Of a stretch of DNA of 64,000 bases, positions 46,598 through 56,367 are shown piece after piece; position 1 is the stretch's first letter, and each line of letters opens with the position of its first letter. Both the position numbers and the translations under genes were made by a program. The stretch is from Anaerolineae bacterium (GTDB lineage Bacteria; Chloroflexota; Anaerolineae; Aggregatilineales; J027): the NCBI GenBank assembly GCA_021463865.1, contig JAJTXY010000016.1, positions 26,796-90,795 of the forward strand, written 5' to 3'. Below the pieces are notes generated by a model, which saw nothing but the letters and a program-made list of their open reading frames with translations, was not told the origin of the DNA and did no database searches.

Positions 46598-47235
46598 CTT
46601 TCGAAAACGACCTTGATGTATTTATTAAATGGTTTTGGTCTCAAATCCCGCAAGAAAACCTTATTTTTCCGGAGTTCGGCTATGAGAACCCTGCTTTGAT
46701 TTGCTTGGATGCGGTTCTATCCATCAAACAGAAATACAAAGAGATGGTTGTTCCACGTATTGAGGGTTTCCAAAAAGAATATGCGCATATCAATACTCTC
46801 CAACAACTACAAGACTTGATTCTTGAACATGGTATTGAGGGTTTTCAAAAAATTTGGCGTTACGAATACCCTGAAAGAGTGCATACCTTAGATAATCTCA
46901 TTAAGTTCTATATTGAGTATGGTTACAGAGAAAAGCTGACTGATCTGAATGCGATGAAGCATTGGGCCAAAAAAGCAAGTGTACATGATTATAGAACTTT
47001 CGGAGTACCGGGAATAGGTGTGGCAACGTTTCAATACTTACGAATGTTGTTGGGTGTTTCCACAGTTAAGCCGGATGTACATATCAAGAAAGCGGTCTCT
47101 GATGCGTTGGGATTCTCCGTTTCCGATTTGGAAGCTGTCAATCTTCTTGAAAAAGCCAGCGAAAAAACGGGTATTCCAGCAATCACAATAGACAATAACA
47201 TTTGGTCGGTATATTCATCGAAATCAAGAAAGTGA
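46594..47235 (+). CDS. Hypothetical protein with HhH-GPD (DNA glycosylase-fold)-like core
   Basis: FGVPGIGVATFQYLRMLLGVSTVKPDVHIKKAVSDALG resembles the EndoIII HhH plus D(T/V)H segment. Confidence 0.55.
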   Translation: MTFENDLDVFIKWFWSQIPQENLIFPEFGYENPALICLDAVLSIKQKYKEMVVPRIEGFQKEYAHINTLQQLQDLILEHGIEGFQKIWRYEYPERVHTLDNLIKFYIEYGYREKLTDLNAMKHWAKKASVHDYRTFGVPGIGVATFQYLRMLLGVSTVKPDVHIKKAVSDALGFSVSDLEAVNLLEKASEKTGIPAITIDNNIWSVYSSKSRK

Positions 47236-47236
47236 T

Positions 47237-48124
47237 TTGATGGCAAAACAATCAAAACAAGCCTTACGAGAAAAATTAGTGGCCCAACAGGATCAATTGC
47301 GACGGCGTACCCAACGTAAATTACGCATCATTCGCAATTGGTGGGTGTTTGTGGTTGGTCTATTTGTCATCTATATCGGCCTGCCGTTTGCTGCCCCAAC
47401 CTTGATGCAGGTAGGGGCAACCGGGCCAGCGAATGTGATTTATAGCGGCTATAGCCTGACTTGCCACCAATTTGCTTTTCGCTCATTGTTCCTCTATGGC
47501 GACCAAGCCTTTTATCCCCGCCAAGTTGCGGAGGGTAAAGGCAGTTTGACGCCATTTGAAGTGTATGCAGCGGATTCGGCAAAATTCCGCACTATCTATA
47601 CCGAAGAAAAAAAGGATTCGCTCAAACGGACTGGACGTGATGCAGAGGCGGCGGCCTATGTGTTTAATCCAGCGGACTTGAAGGAATTTGATTCAACCCT
47701 GCAAGCAGCGGCACGACGCTTTCGGGGGGATGACAAAATCGGCTATAAAGTTGCCATTTGCCAGCGCGACATTATGATTTATGTGGGGCTGGTTGTGGGC
47801 GGGATTGCCTACGGCCCAGTGCGCCGACGGATTCGCCCTTGCCCTCTGTGGCTGTATTTATTGCTGGGGGTCGCTCCGATTGGCCTTGATGGATTTAGCC
47901 AACTGTTAAGCTATCCATTCCCACCCATTACAAAGGAAGGCTTATGGGCAGTGCGTGAAACGGCGCCCGCCTTCCGATTGTTGACAGGGGCGCTATTTGG
48001 CTTGATGAGCGCATGGCTGGCCTTTCCCTATTTAAACATGAGCGCCGAGGACAGCATCCGACGGATTGAAGCTGACCTTGCGGCACTCGATCAGGAAGCC
48101 CAAAAAATTGCCAAGAAGCTCTAA
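47237..48124 (+). CDS. DUF2085-type membrane protein
   Basis: TCHQFAFRSLFLYGDQAFYP; VAICQRDIMIYVGLVVGGIAYGPVRRRIRPCPLWLYLLLGVAPIGLDGFSQLL. Confidence 0.75.
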   Translation: MMAKQSKQALREKLVAQQDQLRRRTQRKLRIIRNWWVFVVGLFVIYIGLPFAAPTLMQVGATGPANVIYSGYSLTCHQFAFRSLFLYGDQAFYPRQVAEGKGSLTPFEVYAADSAKFRTIYTEEKKDSLKRTGRDAEAAAYVFNPADLKEFDSTLQAAARRFRGDDKIGYKVAICQRDIMIYVGLVVGGIAYGPVRRRIRPCPLWLYLLLGVAPIGLDGFSQLLSYPFPPITKEGLWAVRETAPAFRLLTGALFGLMSAWLAFPYLNMSAEDSIRRIEADLAALDQEAQKIAKKL

Positions 48125-48687
48125 CCAAACATCTTGCTGAGATAACCAAAGGGGTCGGTGATGTCGAAATAAAACTCCACCGACTCCGCTGTTGGATTTT
48201 TGCGGGGTACGCAGGTCAACATATCATACCAGCGACCCCCATGTTCCATTAAACTTTGCTGGCGCATTTGATAACCCATGATGCTCAAGAGGGTATATTC
48301 TTCGGCAACCGAAACCACGACCCACGCGGTTTCAAAGGATTTGCCATCCCCACTAGCCCAGATAGCCTCCAAGTTGCCGTTGATAAAGGCGTGTTGTTGG
48401 GCGGCGAGATCATGCTGCTCCATTTCGCTGTAGGCAAAATCGAGTATAAGGCGCACTTCCAAATCCATCGGGTTTTCATCAGCCAGTTTTTTGCAACGCA
48501 AAGCTAATTCCTCTACATCTTTCACATCGTTGGTCATGCCCTGCAACTTCGCCTGTGAAAAATGGGTGGTCGGTTGATAGCGTGGGCTGGCAACATAGGC
48601 GCGGCGCAATTGGGCAAAATCGGTACTGGCGGGTTCACGTTCGGCGGCTGCCAATAGTTCGTCAAAATTTAGCATGTTGGCCTCCAT
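48121..48687 (-). CDS. Hypothetical protein (188 aa)
   Basis: Complete ORF, tail-to-tail with the DUF2085 gene. Confidence 0.6.
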   Translation of the reverse strand: MEANMLNFDELLAAAEREPASTDFAQLRRAYVASPRYQPTTHFSQAKLQGMTNDVKDVEELALRCKKLADENPMDLEVRLILDFAYSEMEQHDLAAQQHAFINGNLEAIWASGDGKSFETAWVVVSVAEEYTLLSIMGYQMRQQSLMEHGGRWYDMLTCVPRKNPTAESVEFYFDITDPFGYLSKMFG

Positions 48688-48796
48688 GAAAAGTTAATCA
48701 CGGTCAATTTCTAAACGCAGCGTCCTCAACTTTGATACTACTGCCCCTTTAATCCTCAACTTAACGCCTGCCATAGACCCTCTAGCCACAGACAGG

Positions 48797-48814
48797 TATA
48801 GTTCCCTAACTATA
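48797..48814. promoter_or_regulatory. Perfect 7+4+7 palindrome upstream of an iron-type binding protein; candidate metalloregulator operator
   Basis: TATAGTT-CCCT-AACTATA, about 30 bp before the start codon at 48846. Confidence 0.5.
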
Positions 48815-48845
48815 ACCCGAAACCATTGAAGGAGCATTTGGCCGT

Positions 48846-49880
48846 ATGCGTTTGAATCTGCGTTACTTCAGCATCTTGTTGCTGATCACCCTTGTTTTGG
48901 GCGTTATTGCCTTCCCACAGACTACATCCTCTGCCCAAGAAGGCGCAACCCTAACCATCTATTCTGGTCGAAACGAAAACCTCGTTGGGCCACTTCTGGA
49001 ACAATTTGAGGCAGATACGGGCATTAATGTCGAGGTGCTGTATGGCGACACAGCAGAACTGGCCCTGCAAATTGTGGAAGAGGGCGAAAACAGCCCTGCC
49101 GATGTATTTTTTGCTCAAGATGCCGGAGCGTTAGGGCTGTTAGCGGGAAATGAGCTGCTTGCTCCCCTCTCTACCGATATTTTGGATTTGGTCGAGCCAC
49201 GTTTTGAATCGGCGGATGGCCTATGGGTTGGCGTGACAGGTCGTGCGCGTGTGCTGGTCTACAACACTGATGCGTATAGTCCAGACGAATTACCTGTCTC
49301 CGTATTGGAATTGACCGAGGCCAAATGGAAAGGCCAAATTGGATGGGCACCTACCAACGCCTCCTTCCAAGCCTTTGTGACTGCGCTACGTGTGACATTG
49401 GGTGAAGATGCGGCCCAAGCGTGGTTAGAAGGGGTGATCGCCAATGAAGCGGTGGTCTATCCCAACAATAATGCTGTGGTGGCGGCGGTTGACAGTGGTG
49501 AAGTCTCGGTTGGATTGGTCAACCACTACTATGCTTATGGATACCTCCGTGAAAACCCAGATGCCAAAGTTGCCAATTATTTCTTCCCAGCAGGGGACAT
49601 TGGCTCCATGATTAATGTGGCAGGTGCAGCGATCCTGCAAAATTCACCAAACAAAGTGCTGGCCCAACGGTTTATTTTGTATCTCCTCTCCCAGCGCGGT
49701 CAGACCTATTTTGTCGAGCAGACTTTTGAGTATCCGCTACTGCGTTATGGAGAATTTGAACTAGCGGAAGGCCTGCCAGCCTTAGAGGAATACATCACGC
49801 CTGAACTTGATCTTAGCGACCTCGCTGGCTTGCAGGCGACCATAGAACTGCTTGAAGAAGTTGGTGCACTCGAAAACTAA
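48846..49880 (+). CDS. Iron(III)-type ABC transporter substrate-binding protein (FbpA/FutA-like)
   Basis: Signal peptide; LTIYSGRNENLVGPLLEQFEADTGINVEVLYGDTAELALQIVEEGENSPADVFFAQDAGALG. Confidence 0.88.
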   Translation: MRLNLRYFSILLLITLVLGVIAFPQTTSSAQEGATLTIYSGRNENLVGPLLEQFEADTGINVEVLYGDTAELALQIVEEGENSPADVFFAQDAGALGLLAGNELLAPLSTDILDLVEPRFESADGLWVGVTGRARVLVYNTDAYSPDELPVSVLELTEAKWKGQIGWAPTNASFQAFVTALRVTLGEDAAQAWLEGVIANEAVVYPNNNAVVAAVDSGEVSVGLVNHYYAYGYLRENPDAKVANYFFPAGDIGSMINVAGAAILQNSPNKVLAQRFILYLLSQRGQTYFVEQTFEYPLLRYGEFELAEGLPALEEYITPELDLSDLAGLQATIELLEEVGALEN

Positions 49881-49901
49881 CCCCGTTCAGCTTCACATTA
49901 G

Positions 49902-49932
49902 AAAATGCCGATTCGCGTGAGTCGGCATTTTT
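49902..49932 (+). terminator. Rho-independent terminator
   Basis: AAAATGCCGA-loop-TCGGCATTTTT, 10-bp perfect stem ending in a T-run right after the binding-protein gene. Confidence 0.85.
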
Positions 49933-50076
49933 ATTCGCGTAGTCCTGTAAAATAAATTCATAAATGCTTAGGAACTGATGAGAAGCAAAGGTATTCGCAC
50001 CATTTTTCACATTCCCCTAAGATAACCCTGCTATTGTCAATGTATACCCTCATTCAGAATTGCGAGACAAATTTTT

Positions 50077-50538
50077 ATGACCGCCAGTGTTTCCACCAAA
50101 ATCCAAGAATATCGAGTGTTCATTCCCGCCACCATTGAAGCGGTTTGGGCTTTTCATGAGCATCCCAGAGCCTTCCAGAAATTGACACCCCCACCTGTGT
50201 TTATTCAGGTACTGAAAAATAGCCTCACTTCGTTAAAAAGCGGTGAAGTTGAATTCAATATGTGGATTGGCCCGGTTCCGATTCGCTGGATTGCGCGGCA
50301 CGAACCCGGCCCAGTTGAATTCTCGTTCACAGATCGCCAGTTGAAAGGCCCATTGGCATCATGGGAACACCAGCACATTTTGCAGCGTGTGGATGGCGGC
50401 GTCATGCTGATTGACCACATCACGCTGGGGCATAGACCGGGGTGGCGGGGTTGGCTAACACGATTGTTTTTTGATGGCCCAGCCCTGCGAATGCTCTTTT
50501 TCTATCGCCATCATCGCACCCGCATGGGGGTTAAATAA
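50077..50538 (+). CDS. SRPBCC-family (cyclase/dehydrase-like) protein
   Basis: [74 protein letters not shown]. Confidence 0.8.
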   Translation: MTASVSTKIQEYRVFIPATIEAVWAFHEHPRAFQKLTPPPVFIQVLKNSLTSLKSGEVEFNMWIGPVPIRWIARHEPGPVEFSFTDRQLKGPLASWEHQHILQRVDGGVMLIDHITLGHRPGWRGWLTRLFFDGPALRMLFFYRHHRTRMGVK

Positions 50539-52091
50539 TGACAAGTCAATCCTCACCGCGCATGGTCGTGATTGGGGCAGGTGTTGGTGGGCTGACCACT
50601 GCTGCATTATTGGCACAAGCGGGGTATACAGTGACTGTCTTGGAGGCCCAAAGCTATCCCGGCGGCTGTGCGGGGACGTTCTATCATCAAGGGTATCTTT
50701 TTGATGCCGGGGCGACATTGGCAGGTGGTTTTCAGTCTGGCGGCCCCCATGCGTTGGTCGGTGAATAATTGGGCATTGAATGGCCGATTCATGCCTGCGA
50801 ACCCGCATGGGTGGTGCATCTGCCAGATCGGGAAGTGACCTTGACTCGTGATAATGCGGATGTATTGGCAAAATTTCCGGAGACTGAATGTTTTTGGCGC
50901 GAACAGAATAGAATTGCCGATTTATGCTGGTCACTTTCCGCACAGGGGCTGCCTTTCCCCCCTACTACGCTGACGGAATTCCTACAACTCGCCAAAGTTG
51001 GCATCACGAATTTCCCAGCCAATCTAAAGGCGATTCCATTTGGATTAAGCACAGTGGGCAGTTGGCTAAAAAAATATGACCTCGATTCCAATATCCCTTT
51101 CGTGCGCTTTATTGATGCCCAACTGCTGATCTCAGCCCAAACCACATCACAGAACGCCAATGGGTTGTACGGTGCGACAGCCCTTGATTTGGCACGACAG
51201 GGCGTGAACCATGTCGAAGGTGGGATTGGCGGATTAGCTGAAACATTGGTCGAAAAAATCCGCACACTGGGGGGACAGGTACTTTATCGTCAGCGGGTGA
51301 CACGTATTAAAGTGGAAGGGCGGAAGGTCACAGGGGTTTACGCTAAAAGGGGCACCCGCGCCACTCAAGAAGAATTTTTTCCGGCGGATTTTGTGGTCGG
51401 CAATCTGACCCCTTGGTCACTCGACAGCCTTTTGGCTGAGAACAGCCCACGAAATTTGCAACGGGAGGGGGCAAGGCGGACAGTGGGTTTTGGGGCGTAT
51501 GTGCTGCATGTCGGGGTAGAGGATGCTAAACTCCCACAGGGAATCGCCGATCACCATCAAATCGTCACGACGATGGAAGGCCCATTAGGGGAAGGTTGCA
51601 GCGTCTTTGTTTCGATGTCCAGCGCTAATGATGTCAAACGTGCTCCAGCAGGGATGCGGGCTGTAACCATCACTACCCATACGGCAGTGCAACAGTGGTG
51701 GGATTTACTGCGTGACGACCCGGAGGCGTATCAACGGAAAAAGGATATTTATGCCGAGCGCATGATTGCCGCGATAAACCAAACCCTGCCCGGTTTCCGC
51801 AGCAGCATCCATTTACTGCTCCCCGGCAGCCCAGTGACCTATGAGTTTTATACCGCACGGCATCTCGGCATGGTCGGCGGCTTCCCCATGAAATCGTTAT
51901 TCGCGGCACGCAGCCCCCGTACAGGCATCCCCAATCTCAAACTGGTCGGTGATTCGATTTTCCCCGGTCAATCAACAGCCGGGGTTACATTAGGCGCGAT
52001 GCGGGTGGCGAAATTGGTGCAGCAAGCCCTGCCAATTGAGCAAGCACGGGTCTATCAGCGTCCAACGTTGAAAGAAAGTTCGCCCTCATGA
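50538..52091 (+). pseudogene. CrtI-like FAD-dependent oxidoreductase (phytoene desaturase/carotene isomerase superfamily) interrupted by one in-frame TAA at 50766-50768
   Basis: [40 protein letters not shown] in the first ORF; the second ORF continues in the same reading frame directly after TAA and ends with LKLVGDSIFPGQSTAGVTLGAMRVA. Confidence 0.8.
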
Positions 52092-53482
52092 CTCCGGTGA
52101 TTCATTGGTTTCGGCGTGATCTACGGTTGCATGATAATTTGGCATTGGCGGCGGCGTTTCAATCTGGTGCGCCGATTTTACCTGTGTTTATTTTTGACCC
52201 TGCAATTCTCAAAAGTGATTGGTCAGGTGCGCCGCGTCTGGCTTTTTTGTTGAAGGCACTAACCTCGCTTGATGAGTCGTTACAGGCGTGGGGTGGAAAA
52301 TTGCTTATACGGATAGGCGACCCCCGTCAAAGCCTGCCTAGATTGATTCAAACGACAGGCGCAAGAGGACTGTATTTCAACAAGGATTATTCACCCTTTG
52401 CCCAAAAGCGAGATCAGCAAGTGGCACGGTTGGTGGGTATTCCGGTGTCGGCCTTTGACGATGCGATACTGCAACCCCCCGGCACCGTTGTCAAAGACAA
52501 TGGTTTACCCTATACCATGTTCACCCCGTTTAAACGGCGTTGGCTGAGTTATGACAAACCACCTATCACCGAGAACTATTTGGTGGGTGGCTGTTTTCAT
52601 CTGATGGATGATATGGGACACATACCATCGCTCCAAGAACTGGGATATGGCCCAATCGAGACAGACATCCCGGAGGCCAGTGAGAAAAAAGCCATCGTAC
52701 TGCTCGAAAATTTTGTGCAAAAGGCGATTGGCACATATGCGGAGCGGCGCAATGTATTGGCGGCTGATCGAAATCAGGCCGAACCGGGAACTTCCTATTT
52801 ATCCCCCTATTTGCGTTTTGGGTTGATCTCACCCCGCCAAGTTTATTGGGCGGCCCATCACACTGCTAAAAATGCCTTGTTTATATCAGTAGAGACATGG
52901 GTTAGCGAACTGGTGTGGCGGGAATTTTATATGCACATTCTCCACTTCTTTCCGCATGTGATGGGCAGCAGTTTTCAACGCAAATATGACCAATTGGCAT
53001 GGCGCTATGCCCCGGCAGAACTAGAAGCATGGAAAGCGGGGATGACCGGCTATCCGGTGGTGGATGCCGCGATGCGACAGCTTCAAGCGATGGGATGGAT
53101 GCACAACCGCGCTCGCATGATTGTTGCCAGTTTCTTGACCAAAGATTTGCTGATTGATTGGCGTGAAGGTGAACGTCATTTTATGCAGTGGCTGATTGAT
53201 GGTGACCCAGCGGCGAATAATGGGGGATGGCAGTGGGCCGCTGGGACGGGAACCGATGCCCAGCCTTATTTCCGCATTTTTAACCCCCAATCCCAATCTG
53301 AAAAATTCGACCCAGAGGGTGTTTATATCAAGCGTTGGGTTCCTGAATTACGTGATGTGCCAATCCGTTACATTCATGACCCCCATCGAATGCCAATTCC
53401 ACCCCATCAATATCCTCCTCCCATCGTAGATCACGCTTTGGCACGGGAGCGTGCGCTCACTGCTTATCAATTTGTTAAGTAG
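52088..53482 (+). CDS. phr: Deoxyribodipyrimidine photolyase (cryptochrome/photolyase family)
   Basis: VIHWFRRDLRLHDNLALAAA; WVSELVWREFYMHIL; GMTGYPVVDAAMRQLQAMGWMHNRARMIVASFLTKDLLIDWREGE; DGDPAANNGGWQWAAGTGTDAQPYFRIFNP. Confidence 0.95.
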   Translation: MTPVIHWFRRDLRLHDNLALAAAFQSGAPILPVFIFDPAILKSDWSGAPRLAFLLKALTSLDESLQAWGGKLLIRIGDPRQSLPRLIQTTGARGLYFNKDYSPFAQKRDQQVARLVGIPVSAFDDAILQPPGTVVKDNGLPYTMFTPFKRRWLSYDKPPITENYLVGGCFHLMDDMGHIPSLQELGYGPIETDIPEASEKKAIVLLENFVQKAIGTYAERRNVLAADRNQAEPGTSYLSPYLRFGLISPRQVYWAAHHTAKNALFISVETWVSELVWREFYMHILHFFPHVMGSSFQRKYDQLAWRYAPAELEAWKAGMTGYPVVDAAMRQLQAMGWMHNRARMIVASFLTKDLLIDWREGERHFMQWLIDGDPAANNGGWQWAAGTGTDAQPYFRIFNPQSQSEKFDPEGVYIKRWVPELRDVPIRYIHDPHRMPIPPHQYPPPIVDHALARERALTAYQFVK

Positions 53483-53535
53483 GATTTAAAATGAGCGGCC
53501 TAACCTATCGCCAACTCGCTCTGTAAACGCTACAC

Positions 53536-56367
53536 TTGATTTTTGACATCGGTTCGGTAGCGATGGGTAGGACATTGAACAGAACCTCTCTCCGCAAAAT
53601 TCGCCGTGATCTTCAAACTTATCGTGGTCGTACTCTGCTGGTCGTTGCCAGTGTCTTGGTTGGGGTGTTGAGTATTGTAACCTTCACCACATTAGGCCAA
53701 GTGCTCAGTCACCAATTGAACGAGGATATTGATAAGGATAAATTGGCGATGCTGCGGGTCTATCTTCGCACTTCGACCAAAGACCCTATCAACAACGATC
53801 CATACCTTAATCAATTACGCCAATTACAGGGTATCACGGCAGTTGAAGGCAGTGCCAATTATCAAATTCAATGGCGGTTGAAGGCAGGTGAGCCACTACG
53901 AGCGGGGGAAATCTATGCTTCGACAGAACCCTTTGAGCATATTCAAATTGAACCTATTGAATTGATCGAAGGTCGGTATCCCCAATTAGGCAGGAACGAG
54001 CTAGTTATTGAAAGACGGATGGCTGAGACCTATGGCCTCGCGGTTGAGGATACCATCGTACTGCATACCCGTCAGTTGATTCCTCGCACCCAAATTTACG
54101 GCTTTCGAGACGAGGTCTGGCGGATTGTCGGCATCGTGTTTAAACCCTATGTTAATTTGGGCAGCAAGAATCAAAACAACACCCTCTTTGCCAATTATGC
54201 GGATGCACAAAAAATCGCGGGGTTTGCTGGCCTTAGTTCGATTCATGCCCGATTTGAGGATTTCCGAACCGCCCAGCAGGAGTCACGTCCATTTCGTAGA
54301 TTTGTAACCGACCATACACCCTATTCAATTGCTTTCTACCTTTTGGATGACCCACACGAGAACACTTTTATTACAGGTGTCGAGCGATTAAGTCATATTC
54401 TGATGCTGATTTCTATGGTCACGATGGTTGTGACCAGTTTTCTGGTTACGAATGTGGTGAGCATTATAGTGTCGGAGCAGCGCCGCCAAATCGGGGCGAT
54501 GAAGGCATTGGGGGCGACCCGACAGGATATTTTAGAGATTTACGGTGGGCTGGCATTGGTCTACGGCGGACTTGGCACCATTCCCGGCATCCTTTTGGGA
54601 CTTCCATTGGGGCGTCAGGCGGCTAAGGTCATTGCCCCACTGCTCAATATCTATGTAGACACCACTCATATACCGCCCTTGCCAATAGCGCTGGGGATGG
54701 TCATGGGGTTAGGCGTGCCGGTGTTGGCGTCGTTCTTTCCACTTGTCGCCGCAACTCGTGTCACGATTTTGGAAGCTATGACCGATCTGGGGCTGGTATC
54801 ACGGTATAGCAAGCAGTCGGCATTGGTACTTACCCAGCGAATCCCCCTTCCGGCTTCGATGCGACAGGCGCTTAATAATATCATTTTGCGGCGGGCACGA
54901 TTGGCCCTGAGTACCTTTGCGATTTGCCTAGCGGTCACGGCCTTTATGGGAATGCTGGCGATTTATTTTTCTGTGCAAGATGTCATGCGGGATATTCGCA
55001 GCCGCCTCACCCACCAAGTATCCCTCCAAATTGGGGATGTTGGGAATCTGAGTGATCTGCAAACTTTGCTTTCAACCGAGCAAGAGGAGGTGATTCGCAC
55101 CGTTGAACCGGGGGTCGCTGTTGAACTCAATATCCAAGGTGACGAAGAGGAAAATCCAAATCCTTCATCGCTGTTTGTATTGGCGGTAGATACCGAAACC
55201 CAATTGAGTTATATGCCGCTGATCGAGGGCACGGGATGGAATGAAGATCGCTCTCGAAGAGGCATTGTTCTTAATCAACACCTAGCGGATAGGCTAGAAA
55301 AGAGTGTTGGGAATACCATTACCCTCAGTACCGCAGTGCAAACCGCTGATTTTGAAATTATCGGGATCGCCGATTTCCCCTTGGAAGTTGGGTTTATGGA
55401 ATGGCACCAACTCGCTGATTTTGTCGGCCTGACGTTGGATGCCCCTGTTCCCAATGCCTATTGGCGACAGGTAGACATCCGAAAAGCGGATGCTGAGGAA
55501 GAAGATACGGCAACGGTCTATGCGTTAGGAGCAGATGACCGACTCCTCAATTATTTAGTGCCGGGCCGTGATCCAAGTGACCATTCCGGCGTGGTGATGA
55601 CCTCGGTTTTGGCAGGAAGGCTTGGTTTTGAGGTTGGACAGACGGTCATTTTGCAGGTTGAGGAAACTGAGCAAGAGTATACCATTTCGGAAATTCTTAA
55701 CATCAATCCAGTGCAATTTAGCCTCTTTGCGGAGAATTTGCCGGAAGAACTTCAGGCACAGGAGAGCGCATTGGAGGTCGTTGCCATCTATTGGGAAGAA
55801 CTGGCAGCACTGGAAAACCTCGATTTCCGCGAACTCTCCCCCGTCACCACGTTCATTGATATTACTAATCCGCAGGAGGGCCTGAATATTCCGTTGGAAA
55901 CCACATCGGCCCGTCCGGTCTATACCAATCAGATTGCATTTGTGGATCGTATTGCCAGTACGATCTCAAGTGTGGGGCTGGTCTTCAATTTGGCGGCGCT
56001 ATTATTAGCCATCGTTGGGGGGATTGGCCTGCTAACGATTTTGTCCATCAGCGTTATGGAGCGGCTGCGTGAAATTGGGGTGTTGCGTTCGGTTGGGGCG
56101 GGCACATGGGCTATCAGTAGCCAATTTTTGCTAGAGGGCCTGTTCATTGGGTTCATTGCGTGGCTCGTCGCGTTACCCCTCAGTTATTTGCTTGGTCAGC
56201 AGATGATTCGATTTATCCCGTTTACCGATGTAATCCCCTTTACCTATTCGTGGATTGTGCCCTTGATTGGCTTAATCAGCACCATCTTGCTGACAGTTGT
56301 TGCGAGTGTTGGGCCGGCAACCAGCGCCGCACGAAAAACAGTTTCCGAAATTTTGCGTTATCAGTGA
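53536..56367 (+). CDS. MacB/FtsX-type ABC transporter permease (two FtsX domains)
   Basis: RKIRRDLQTYRGRTLLVVASVLVGV; VSEQRRQIGAMKALGATRQDIL; SVMERLREIGVLRSVGAGTWAIS. Confidence 0.88.
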   Translation: MIFDIGSVAMGRTLNRTSLRKIRRDLQTYRGRTLLVVASVLVGVLSIVTFTTLGQVLSHQLNEDIDKDKLAMLRVYLRTSTKDPINNDPYLNQLRQLQGITAVEGSANYQIQWRLKAGEPLRAGEIYASTEPFEHIQIEPIELIEGRYPQLGRNELVIERRMAETYGLAVEDTIVLHTRQLIPRTQIYGFRDEVWRIVGIVFKPYVNLGSKNQNNTLFANYADAQKIAGFAGLSSIHARFEDFRTAQQESRPFRRFVTDHTPYSIAFYLLDDPHENTFITGVERLSHILMLISMVTMVVTSFLVTNVVSIIVSEQRRQIGAMKALGATRQDILEIYGGLALVYGGLGTIPGILLGLPLGRQAAKVIAPLLNIYVDTTHIPPLPIALGMVMGLGVPVLASFFPLVAATRVTILEAMTDLGLVSRYSKQSALVLTQRIPLPASMRQALNNIILRRARLALSTFAICLAVTAFMGMLAIYFSVQDVMRDIRSRLTHQVSLQIGDVGNLSDLQTLLSTEQEEVIRTVEPGVAVELNIQGDEEENPNPSSLFVLAVDTETQLSYMPLIEGTGWNEDRSRRGIVLNQHLADRLEKSVGNTITLSTAVQTADFEIIGIADFPLEVGFMEWHQLADFVGLTLDAPVPNAYWRQVDIRKADAEEEDTATVYALGADDRLLNYLVPGRDPSDHSGVVMTSVLAGRLGFEVGQTVILQVEETEQEYTISEILNINPVQFSLFAENLPEELQAQESALEVVAIYWEELAALENLDFRELSPVTTFIDITNPQEGLNIPLETTSARPVYTNQIAFVDRIASTISSVGLVFNLAALLLAIVGGIGLLTILSISVMERLREIGVLRSVGAGTWAISSQFLLEGLFIGFIAWLVALPLSYLLGQQMIRFIPFTDVIPFTYSWIVPLIGLISTILLTVVASVGPATSAARKTVSEILRYQ

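Noticed and set aside
50769-52091. Separate gene starting at TTG right after the stop
   Set aside because: It is in the same frame as the upstream ORF and lacks the FAD-binding N-terminus; better explained as one interrupted gene.
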